A stretch of DNA of 15,877 nucleotides from a bacterium (lineage in GTDB: Bacteria; UBA9089; JAHJRX01), in contig JASEGW010000024.1 of NCBI GenBank assembly GCA_030017825.1, positions 1-15,877 on the forward strand. Direction: 5' to 3'. Shown here piece after piece: positions 5,566 through 13,527 of this stretch. The notes beneath the pieces are model-generated. The model had not been told where the DNA came from. It was given only the letters and a program-made list of their open reading frames with translations, and made no database searches. Made by a program: the position numbers and the translations under genes. Position 1 is the first letter of the stretch. Every line of letters starts with the position of its first letter.

Positions 5566-7665
5566 ATGGACATTAAAAGAGTAAAATTAATTTTAGAAAA
5601 ACTTATAGAAAATGAATCTTGGAATAAGATTCATGATATCTTGGCTAATCAATTAAATTCTTCTTTTTTTTGGATAGCTGATTTTCAGGGTAATTTTGTT
5701 TATAAGTCAGAAAAAGACCATAAATTTTGCGAAATGATAAAAAACAATCCTGTAGGATTGAAGAATTGCGATGATTCCACGCAATTTCTAATTCAACATG
5801 TGATAAATAAGAAAGAAATGTTGAGCACTAGTTGTCATGCTGGATTTTTAGAATTTACTTGTCCTTTAATTGTAAATAACGAAGTCATTGGAGCAGTAGG
5901 AGGTTGTCAATTCATTGATATTAATTTAGATTTCGAACTCTATTATGCTGTAGCAAAAGAGTTGTTTTTAAAGATAGAAGATTTCTTATCTTATATTTCC
6001 AAAGAACCTTCTATTTCTTCTTCAGATTTAGAAGCCCAGATAAAATTAATTAATTTAGTAATTAAGAATACTTTAGATTCTATTGACAAGGATATAAAAG
6101 TTGTTAAAAAAGAAGAGAAAGAAACATATAAGATTAAAGATTTTCATGATTTGTTTGAAGCTAGCAAGGAATTGGTTTTAAATCTTGAACCTAAAAAATT
6201 ATATCCCTTAATAGTAGAAATGGCGCGTAAAGCTATGAATATTCAAACTTGTTCTTTAATGTTAATAGATGAGGAAAAAGAAGAAATGACCATAAAAGCT
6301 GCTTATGGCTTAAGTGATAAGGTAATAAACAGTACTCACCTAAAGCTTAAAGAGGGTTTGGTAGGTTATGTTATCAGGACAGGAAAGCCTCTTTTAGTAA
6401 AGGATGTGGAGAAAGATACTAGGGTCAATATGAAACATAAGCCTGAAAGGTATCATACTAAGTCTTTAATAATTTCTCCTTTGAAAGTTGAAAATAAAAT
6501 TATCGGGGTCTTAAACGTAAATAATAAAGAGGATTACAAAGCTTTTAATGAAGATGATTTAAATTTACTTTCTATTATTTGTGGACATGCAGCTATAGCT
6601 ATTGAAAATTCCAAAGCTTATGAAAAAGTTAAAAGGGATAAAGTTAAGGTTAATATTCAGGCAAGAGAACTAAGCATTTTACATGATATTGGCCATGAGT
6701 TGGCCCTAAGGCATATTCCAGAAGAAATATTAGAATTGTCCTTAGCTCAGGTACTAAAGATATTTAATTGCGATTTTGTTTCTTATTTAATTATAGAAGG
6801 TCAAGAGATAAAAGCTAAAGTTAGCAGTCTTTATTCTTTAAGCGAAAGGATGCAAGAGCAGTTAAAAGAACATCTTAACAAAAGTATGGATAGTTATGGC
6901 TTTTCGCTGAATTTAAGACAAAACTTTTTTTTAAAAACTGTTTCCAAGAGTTATAAAAAATCAGAAGAGAATAAAGATATTTCTTCTTATATAGCATATC
7001 CTCTTAAGGATGAGAGTGAAGTTATTGGGGTAATAGCTATGGGCTCTTTAATTCGTAAGATATTTTTAGAAAGTGAAAGAAAGTTGTTTTCTTTAATTTC
7101 AAAACAGATTTCTGTAAATATTAAAAGAGCTTTAGTTTACAAAGAAACCAAAGTTTTAACGGAAAGAGATGACCTTACTAATGTTTACAATTATCGCTTT
7201 TTTAAGAAAACTTATCATGATGAGTTTGAAAAAGCCATACAAAACCATAAACCCATTTCCTTAATTATGTTGGACTTCGATCATTTAAAAATGTATAATG
7301 ATAAATATGGACATCAACAAGGTAGCTTTATTATTAAAAAGATTGCTTTGTTGATAGAAAAAGAAGTAAAAGATAAAGGTTGGATTTCTCGTTTTGGAGG
7401 CGATGAATTTTCTATCGTCCTTCCTAATACTTCTGAGGAATATGCATACTTGGTAGCTGACAGTATAAGAAAGAACATTAGCTGTACTACTGTGAATTTA
7501 AATGGAGACTTACAGAACTTAACAGCTAGTTTAGGAGTAGCTACTTTTTCAGGTTATGAAAGCGCTATAAAAGATGGAAAAGATTTATTAGAGTGGGCTG
7601 ACAAGGCTTTATATCAAGCAAAAGATGAAGGAAGAAACCGAGTATGTCAGTATAAAAAGGAGTAA
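5566..7665 (+). CDS. PocR-GAF-GAF-GGDEF sensor nucleotide cyclase 1 (Ser at the guanine-specificity position)
   Basis: A 699-residue soluble protein with no membrane segment. Domains: PocR-type ligand-sensing domain (about 15-175), GAF (205-350), second, more divergent GAF (385-525) and GGDEF (530-697). The PocR part has Cys55, Cys68, Cys90 (in SCHAGF) and Cys114 (in GGCQ), with the same spacing as in the next two genes, plus Cys99. The GGDEF domain looks active: metal ligands Asp570 and the Asp of GGDEF (611-615), Asn578 for substrate, and the closing ADKALYQAK. At the position equivalent to PleD Asp344, which reads guanine, it has Ser587 (YGHQQGS). Ser here characterises Hypr cyclases that make 3',3'-cGAMP. 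The RxxD inhibitory site is absent (KDKG). ATG 5566 follows AAAGG (5550-5554). Closely spaced with coaBC and the next gene, so probably one operon. The domain calls are firm; ligand and product are unknown. Confidence 0.88.
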   Translation: MDIKRVKLILEKLIENESWNKIHDILANQLNSSFFWIADFQGNFVYKSEKDHKFCEMIKNNPVGLKNCDDSTQFLIQHVINKKEMLSTSCHAGFLEFTCPLIVNNEVIGAVGGCQFIDINLDFELYYAVAKELFLKIEDFLSYISKEPSISSSDLEAQIKLINLVIKNTLDSIDKDIKVVKKEEKETYKIKDFHDLFEASKELVLNLEPKKLYPLIVEMARKAMNIQTCSLMLIDEEKEEMTIKAAYGLSDKVINSTHLKLKEGLVGYVIRTGKPLLVKDVEKDTRVNMKHKPERYHTKSLIISPLKVENKIIGVLNVNNKEDYKAFNEDDLNLLSIICGHAAIAIENSKAYEKVKRDKVKVNIQARELSILHDIGHELALRHIPEEILELSLAQVLKIFNCDFVSYLIIEGQEIKAKVSSLYSLSERMQEQLKEHLNKSMDSYGFSLNLRQNFFLKTVSKSYKKSEENKDISSYIAYPLKDESEVIGVIAMGSLIRKIFLESERKLFSLISKQISVNIKRALVYKETKVLTERDDLTNVYNYRFFKKTYHDEFEKAIQNHKPISLIMLDFDHLKMYNDKYGHQQGSFIIKKIALLIEKEVKDKGWISRFGGDEFSIVLPNTSEEYAYLVADSIRKNISCTTVNLNGDLQNLTASLGVATFSGYESAIKDGKDLLEWADKALYQAKDEGRNRVCQYKKE

Positions 7666-7674
7666 GAGATTAAA

Positions 7675-10251
7675 ATGAAGATGGAAGAAAAAAGGAAAAT
7701 ACTTTTTAATTTCTTAAAGAGTAAAGAATGGTTTTTGTTAAGTGATATTTTAGATGATTTGGGATCTTGTTATCGAATTGTAGATAATGGATATGAGATT
7801 ATTTATAGAAAAAGAGATAATGAGCTTTGCCAAGCCTTGTCGGAAAATACTACTTGTAATAATAGATGTACAGGATCTTATATGCAAATTAGTAAAGAAG
7901 CAGTAGAGAATAATGAAATTTTGGTAAAATCATGCTATATGGGTTTTATAGAATTTGCGTCTCCTTTAATTATCCAAGATGAAATTATTGGGACAATATC
8001 AGGTTGCCAGATTATTGATAGTGATATTAGTGAAGATAATTATATTAATAATTTTGAGAAATATGGAATTAGTAAAGAAGTTTTTTATTCTTATTATAAT
8101 TCTTCATCTAAATGTGCTTCCAATACAGCAAAAAATGAAATAAAATTAGTATCCTTGCTTGCAAGATTAGCTATTGAAAAAGATTTAATTGGTTATAAAT
8201 TTAAAGAGAGAGATTGTGAAATTCAAGGAATCATTGATTCTTACAAGTTATTTGAAGCCAGTCAGAGTTCTAACTTGGAGCTTACAGAGAAGCTGATATA
8301 TAATAATATTACTAATATTACAGCCAAAGCGTTAGATGCTGAAATATGCTCTTTAATGATAATTGACCAAGAAAAAGAAAAGATTTATATAGAGGATGCT
8401 ATAGGTTTAGATAAGAAGATAGTTTCTAAGGTAAGTTTAAGGTTAGGAGAAGGAATTGTAGGTCATGTAATTAAAAGTGGTACACCTCTTTTAGTCAAAG
8501 ATATTGATAAAGATAACCGTTTTGGGAAAAAACATCAATCTAAGCGATACTATACTAGGTCCTTAATTGTTGCCCCTTTGAAGATAAAGGGGGAAGTAAT
8601 TGGAGCAATAAATATTAATAATAAATCTACTCGTCATCCTTTTGATGAGGAAGATTTAGAACTATTGAATGTAATTTGCGGACATGCTGCTGCGGCTATA
8701 GAAAATCTAAGAAGTTGTAAGAAAAGAGTGGAAATGCCTGATATTGACCAAAAGTACAAAGAAATGCAAGTTAAACTAGAAGAGTATAGGAAATTAGAAG
8801 AGACAAAGATAGACAAGGAAGATTTAAAGAATAAAGACAAATTAATAGATAGTCTTAAAGAACAGATTAAAGACCTTTCAAAGCTTAGAGACACAACTGA
8901 AGAAGAAGTAATTATGCTTAGAGATCAACGTGAGCAAATAGAAAAACAGCTTCAGCAAGAAAGAGAAAAGATAAAATATTATCAAGAGGAGTTAAGGTTA
9001 TTAAAAGAAGCCAAGTCTGAAGTTATAGACAAAGGAACCGGACATGAAGAAGAGTTAGTGCGTATAAAAAAAGAAGCTGAGGAGTATAGAAAAATATATG
9101 AGGAGATTAAGAAAGTTACCCAACTTCAAAGAGAAGCAGAGAAAGATAAAGATACAGAAAATGTAGAAAAGTATAAGGAGATGCTTCATGAATTAGATTC
9201 AAAGAAGGAAAAATTAGGAGAGATGGAAGAGAAGACTAAAGAATTAAATATGTTGTTTAATATTACCAAAGGCCTAATATCTACAGAAAATCCGGCGAAT
9301 ATTTTAGAGTGGTCTTTAGATAGTATTAGTTCTTTTTATAATTATCACGCTGCTTCTTTTATATACCAGGAAGGTTACAAGAATATTGCAGTTATTAAAC
9401 TAACTTACCCCTTGGGAGAGGAATGTGTTCAAGACTTAAAAGAGAATATTCAAAATTCTTGGGCAGGAATGAAAAAAAATAAAAAAATTAAAAAACTCAA
9501 ATTTGAAATTATAAAGAGTAACTTTACAACTATTTCCACCCAAACCAAAGAAAGAATATCTTCATATATCTTTGCTCCTATTAAAGAGCGAAAAAGAGTA
9601 ATTGGTTTGATGAATATTAATAATATCAAAGAATATGCTTATTCTGCCATAGATAAAAGATTACTTGCTATTGTAGCCAATCAAATATCTATGGCTATAG
9701 AAAGAGCTAAATTGTTTGAAAGGATTAAAGATTCTGCTGAAAAAGATGAGCTTACTAAGCTTTATAATTACCGTTATTTTGAAAGATATTTTGAGAATGT
9801 ATTTAAGAAAAATATACGATTTAAGAAGTCTCTTTCTTTGATTATGATAGACTTTGATCATTTAAAGAAAGTTAATGATGAATATGGACATGCTCAGGGA
9901 AATAGACTTATAAAAACAATAGCAGGGATTATTAAGAAAAAGATTGGGAAAAAAGGTGTTGTGGTTAGATTTGGGGGAGATGAGTTTGCAATAGTTCTAC
10001 CTGAAACTAATGAAAAGAAAGCTTTTGAGATAGCTTTGGATATTAAAAATGGAATGAATAGTTATAGTTATAAAGTAAGGGGAAAAGATTTAAGACTGTC
10101 AGCTAGTATGGGAATTGCTTTTGTGCCTCATGAAGAGATAAAAGAAGCTAATGAATTATTTAAAAGGGCTGATAAGGCTGTGTATATTGCTAAAGAACAA
10201 GGTAGAGATAGGGTGATTATTTACTCATCAGATAAAAAGCAAGAGGGATAA
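7675..10251 (+). CDS. PocR-GAF-coiled coil-GAF-GGDEF sensor nucleotide cyclase 2
   Basis: An 858-residue paralogue of the preceding gene. Domains: PocR-type (about 15-175; Cys52, Cys65, Cys87, Cys111), GAF (205-345) very close in sequence to that of the first protein (VGHVIKSGTPLLVKDIDKD against VGYVIRTGKPLLVKDVEKD), a long charged coiled coil (about 355-525), second GAF (535-680) and GGDEF (685-850). Catalytic elements are intact: Asp726, Asn734, RFGGDEF with GGDEF at 767-771, and ADKAVYIAK. The PleD Asp344 position is Asn743 (YGHAQGN). The I-site position reads GKKG, so product inhibition through RxxD is not expected. There is no membrane segment. ATG 7675 lies 9 bases after the previous stop; AAGGAG (7657-7662) is 12 bases upstream, with AAGAGA closer. 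It is co-transcribed with both neighbours by spacing. The coiled coil probably transmits the PocR/GAF signal or drives dimerisation. Confidence 0.88.
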   Translation: MKMEEKRKILFNFLKSKEWFLLSDILDDLGSCYRIVDNGYEIIYRKRDNELCQALSENTTCNNRCTGSYMQISKEAVENNEILVKSCYMGFIEFASPLIIQDEIIGTISGCQIIDSDISEDNYINNFEKYGISKEVFYSYYNSSSKCASNTAKNEIKLVSLLARLAIEKDLIGYKFKERDCEIQGIIDSYKLFEASQSSNLELTEKLIYNNITNITAKALDAEICSLMIIDQEKEKIYIEDAIGLDKKIVSKVSLRLGEGIVGHVIKSGTPLLVKDIDKDNRFGKKHQSKRYYTRSLIVAPLKIKGEVIGAININNKSTRHPFDEEDLELLNVICGHAAAAIENLRSCKKRVEMPDIDQKYKEMQVKLEEYRKLEETKIDKEDLKNKDKLIDSLKEQIKDLSKLRDTTEEEVIMLRDQREQIEKQLQQEREKIKYYQEELRLLKEAKSEVIDKGTGHEEELVRIKKEAEEYRKIYEEIKKVTQLQREAEKDKDTENVEKYKEMLHELDSKKEKLGEMEEKTKELNMLFNITKGLISTENPANILEWSLDSISSFYNYHAASFIYQEGYKNIAVIKLTYPLGEECVQDLKENIQNSWAGMKKNKKIKKLKFEIIKSNFTTISTQTKERISSYIFAPIKERKRVIGLMNINNIKEYAYSAIDKRLLAIVANQISMAIERAKLFERIKDSAEKDELTKLYNYRYFERYFENVFKKNIRFKKSLSLIMIDFDHLKKVNDEYGHAQGNRLIKTIAGIIKKKIGKKGVVVRFGGDEFAIVLPETNEKKAFEIALDIKNGMNSYSYKVRGKDLRLSASMGIAFVPHEEIKEANELFKRADKAVYIAKEQGRDRVIIYSSDKKQEG

Positions 10252-12711
10252 ATGGATCTTAGAAGAATAAACAAAATCTTAAGAGAATTTGTAAAAAGTA
10301 ATGAATGGAAACAAGTAAGAATGGCTATTCTTTCTAAAATTGATTCTCCAGGTTGGGTGATAAATAAAAATGGTGATTTTATTTACAAAGTAGAGCAAAA
10401 TCGAGAATGTTGTGAGATGATTAAATCTACTCAAACTGGAAAGAAAATTTGCGATGAATTCTTTAAAGAAATGTTTGCTAAAGCATGCATTCAAAAACAA
10501 TCTGCATTATTAAACTGTCAAGCAGGTTTTTATGGAGTAGTTTGCCCTCTTACTATAGAGGAGAATATTATCGGAGCTGTAGGAGGTTGCCAGATTTTAG
10601 TTGAACATAAAGATTTGACTAAGTTTGAAAATACAGCTAAGAAATTGAATATAAATAAAGAGCGGTTTTTAAATTTAGTTAAATATGGCTACAGTATTTC
10701 TTCTAAAGTGTTAGAAATGGAGATGAATTTAATTGCTCTTCTTTCTCAGGCGGCCATAAATGTAGTTTTAAAAGAAGATTACTTATTAAAAGCTAATACT
10801 AATATTAAAAAACTTTTAGAATTACATAAATTAATTGAAGAAAAGAGAGAATACATATTAGAGAATAAAATTGAAAGCCTCTATACCTTAATTTTAGAAG
10901 CTATGTTAGAGATTCTAAAATATCGAAGCTCTTATCTATTTTTTATTGATAGAAGAACTAAAAAATTAATGAATAAATTATCTAATAGTGTAGTGGATTT
11001 ACGAATGAATGAAAATTTAGTAGGAAAATTGATTGTTGATAATAATCCTAAGCTAATAGAAATGCCCAAACCGATACTCTTCTTAAATATCAGCTTAGAT
11101 TCCCCGCAACATTGTATCTTAGCTTTAAGTCATAAAGAGGATGAAACAAATATTGGGGATGACGATATAGAGGTATCTACCTTAGTAAGAGATTATTTGA
11201 GTATTGTAATTAAGAGTGTGATTTTTAGTTTTGAAAAGAGAAAAGAATTAGAAAAAAGAATTGTTGTTGAAGAAAAGAGAGAGTCAGTAAAGATTAGAAC
11301 AGAATTACTTCGCGGTCATGCCCAGAGAGCAAGTGAGCTTCGAAAATATACAGAAAACATTAAATTACTTACAGAGAAAATAAGTTTTGGAGATGTAAAG
11401 TTAGATGAATTTAAGGAACAAAAAGAAATATTAAAAGCCCAAGTGGAAGAATTGGGTGCTGTAGCTACAGAATTAGAAATACAAGCAGCTAAATTGAAGG
11501 AACAGGCGGAAGAGTTGGAGAAGAAGAAAAAGCTTCTTAAAGAAGAAGATAAAAAAGCTGATGAATTAAGAGCTCAAATTGAAAAATTGAAAAAACAAGA
11601 GGAAGACCTTAAAAAAAATGCTGAGGAACTAAAAAGACAAGCAGAAGAAGCAAGAGAACTAATTACCCAAGCAGAAGAGATTCAAGAGCTACGAGAGAAG
11701 ACTAATGAGTTAAATATATTATATAGCATTAGCAGCGATTTAGCTTCTATAGATGATCCTATAGGCGTATTAGGATATACTTTAAATAAGATAAAGCCTT
11801 ATTTTGATTATCAAATTAGTTCTTACTTATATCTTAAAGATGAAAATGATCTTATAGGAAGGGTTAATAATCTTTGTTATATTAGCGAGGAAAGCTTAGA
11901 GGAAATTAAGAGGAAGTTGTATGATCGATGGAAAGTGTTAGAGGTGAAAGATACTAAAAGAGAAGTTAAGTTTACTATTGAAAATCCAGATTTAGTTTCT
12001 ATGGCGGGGAAGAATCATGAGAAAGTGAATTCACATATCACTACTCCTTTAATTGAAAGGGGTAAACTGATAGGCCTTATTCATATAGCAAGTTTAGAGA
12101 AAGATGTTTATGATGCTTCTAAAATTAGACTGCTTTCTATTATAGGAAGCCATATTTCAGTGGCCATAGAGAAAATTAGACTTCTTGCTAAAGCTAAAGA
12201 ACTTGCTGAACATGATTCTCTTACAGGTATTTACAATTTAAGATATTTTGAACAATTTTTGGTTAAGGAAATAAATTATGCTAGGGAAATAACGGGACAA
12301 CTTTCTATTATTATGATTGATTTAGATAATTTGAAGAAGATAAATGATCAATATGGCCATGAATGGGGAAATAAGTATATTCAAACAGTAACTTTTCTAC
12401 TGCAAAATATTATTGGAAAAAATGATTGTTTGGCAAGAATTGGAGGAGATGAATTTGTTGTTGCTTTACCAGGTATTGATAGAGAAGAAGGAGTAAGAAT
12501 AGCCCAAAAGATAAAAGATAGTATTTCTAATTATGAATTTAGATTTATGGGCAAGATTCATAAAATGTCAGCAAGTGTCGGGGTAGCTTCATTTTCTAAG
12601 AGATTTATTTATAGCAATAAAGACATTATGGATAGAGCAGATAAAGCTATGTATCAAGCTAAATATAGAGGCAAGAATCAAGTATGTGTTTTTAAGGAAG
12701 GTGCTTTTTAA
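10252..12711 (+). CDS. PocR-degenerate GAF-coiled coil-GAF-GGDEF sensor nucleotide cyclase 3
   Basis: An 819-residue third paralogue. The stop of the previous gene (TAA) directly abuts this ATG, and GAGGG (10243-10247) inside the previous gene serves it, so translation is likely coupled. Domains: PocR-type (about 15-175; Cys54, Cys67, Cys89, Cys113, plus Cys53, Cys79 and Cys98), a poorly conserved GAF-like region (200-325) lacking the PLLVKD and SLI-x-PLK elements of its paralogues, a Glu/Lys-rich coiled coil (about 328-488), second GAF (495-645) and GGDEF (648-814). Asp690, Asn698 and GGDEF (731-735) are intact. The guanine-specificity position is Asn707 (YGHEWGN). The I-site reads GKND, keeping Asp but losing Arg. 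The terminal helix is slightly altered (RGKNQV instead of GRNRV). No membrane segment. It ends the plus-strand operon, facing pssA. Confidence 0.87.
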   Translation: MDLRRINKILREFVKSNEWKQVRMAILSKIDSPGWVINKNGDFIYKVEQNRECCEMIKSTQTGKKICDEFFKEMFAKACIQKQSALLNCQAGFYGVVCPLTIEENIIGAVGGCQILVEHKDLTKFENTAKKLNINKERFLNLVKYGYSISSKVLEMEMNLIALLSQAAINVVLKEDYLLKANTNIKKLLELHKLIEEKREYILENKIESLYTLILEAMLEILKYRSSYLFFIDRRTKKLMNKLSNSVVDLRMNENLVGKLIVDNNPKLIEMPKPILFLNISLDSPQHCILALSHKEDETNIGDDDIEVSTLVRDYLSIVIKSVIFSFEKRKELEKRIVVEEKRESVKIRTELLRGHAQRASELRKYTENIKLLTEKISFGDVKLDEFKEQKEILKAQVEELGAVATELEIQAAKLKEQAEELEKKKKLLKEEDKKADELRAQIEKLKKQEEDLKKNAEELKRQAEEARELITQAEEIQELREKTNELNILYSISSDLASIDDPIGVLGYTLNKIKPYFDYQISSYLYLKDENDLIGRVNNLCYISEESLEEIKRKLYDRWKVLEVKDTKREVKFTIENPDLVSMAGKNHEKVNSHITTPLIERGKLIGLIHIASLEKDVYDASKIRLLSIIGSHISVAIEKIRLLAKAKELAEHDSLTGIYNLRYFEQFLVKEINYAREITGQLSIIMIDLDNLKKINDQYGHEWGNKYIQTVTFLLQNIIGKNDCLARIGGDEFVVALPGIDREEGVRIAQKIKDSISNYEFRFMGKIHKMSASVGVASFSKRFIYSNKDIMDRADKAMYQAKYRGKNQVCVFKEGAF

Positions 12712-12742
12712 AGATAAGTTAATTCTTTCTTGAATATATAAG

Positions 12743-12772
12743 GGAAATTAAGATTTCCGTCTTCTGTGTTTT
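12743..12772 (+). terminator. Hairpin with T-rich tail after the cyclase operon
   Basis: GGAAAT (12743-12748) pairs with ATTTCC (12753-12758) around a TAAG loop. On the plus strand it is followed by a T-rich but interrupted tail (GTCTTCTGTGTTTTC). It lies in the 78-base gap between convergent genes, where a terminator is expected. On the minus strand no T-run follows, so termination of pssA transcripts here is less supported. Confidence 0.4.
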
Positions 12773-12789
12773 CTGATTTATCTGATTTA
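12772..12789. repeat. Two-copy tandem 9-mer between convergent genes
   Basis: TCTGATTTA occurs twice back to back (12772-12780 and 12781-12789), ending one base before the pssA stop codon. Too short to assign a role; slippage is the simplest origin. Confidence 0.5.
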
Positions 12790-13527
12790 TTAATGTCTAA
12801 AAATTTCCTTGGTAAATGTTAAATATTTTGATGAATAAGCAAGAGAAGCTTTATAGAAAAGATTAAGGGGTCCAGAAAGGGTGAATAAAAATAAAATAAT
12901 AAAAATAATTATCTTAGGAGAAAGGGCAATAAGGCTTATTCCTAAAACAATAGTAACTAAATAAGAAAATGATCTTTTACTACTTATTGTTGCAAAAATA
13001 GAAACATTATATACAATAGTGCTGATCATTAGGTAAGATAAAACGATCATGGAAATTATTAGAAGTAATCTAGGAATAATAAGGTTATAATGATTAACAG
13101 TAAGCACGAAAGAAGAAATTAACGAACCTGCTGCTGGGATAGGCAAACCTGTAAAAAATTTTTTACCAACACCTTTAGTCTGAGCGTTAAACCTTGCTAA
13201 ACGCAGAGCCCCACATACTACATAAAGAGAAACCACTACAAGAACAATACGATTATGAGGATACTTAAGTAAAAGAGAATAGATCAAAATTGCTGGAGAT
13301 ATGCCAAAAGATACCAAATCAGAAAGAGAATCAAACTGAACTCCAAAATTTGAAGTAGATTTAGTAATACGAGCTATTTTGCCATCAAAGATATCAAAAA
13401 GATTAGCCACTAAAATTAACCAACAAGCTAAGGTTATCTCTCCTTTAAATACAAAAAGAATAGCTAAAAAACCTGAACATATATTTCCAGTAGTAAATAA
13501 ATTGGGAATAATTTGGACATTTTTCAT
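12790..13527 (-). CDS. pssA: CDP-diacylglycerol-serine O-phosphatidyltransferase
   Basis: A 245-residue integral membrane enzyme that makes phosphatidylserine from CDP-diacylglycerol and L-serine, the first committed step to phosphatidylethanolamine. The CDP-alcohol phosphotransferase signature DG-x2-AR-x8-G-x3-D-x3-D is complete: Asp48, Gly49, Ala52, Arg53, Gly62, Asp66 and Asp70. The segments RLARFNAQ (109-116) and FTGLPIPAAG (125-134) are typical of the serine-specific family rather than the glycerophosphate one. Several hydrophobic helices follow to residue 220. The ATG overlaps the psd stop by four bases (ATGA), and AGGAG at 13538-13542 on the minus strand lies ten bases upstream. It is therefore translationally coupled to psd, whose product uses its reaction product. 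It ends the minus-strand operon. Confidence 0.95.
   Translation of the reverse strand: MKNVQIIPNLFTTGNICSGFLAILFVFKGEITLACWLILVANLFDIFDGKIARITKSTSNFGVQFDSLSDLVSFGISPAILIYSLLLKYPHNRIVLVVVSLYVVCGALRLARFNAQTKGVGKKFFTGLPIPAAGSLISSFVLTVNHYNLIIPRLLLIISMIVLSYLMISTIVYNVSIFATISSKRSFSYLVTIVLGISLIALSPKIIIFIILFLFTLSGPLNLFYKASLAYSSKYLTFTKEIFRH

Noticed and set aside
7153..12693. The three GGDEF domains as inactive, degenerate receptors
   Set aside because: All retain GGDEF, the metal-binding Asp in the first motif, the substrate Asn and the closing helix; only the I-site and the specificity residue differ.
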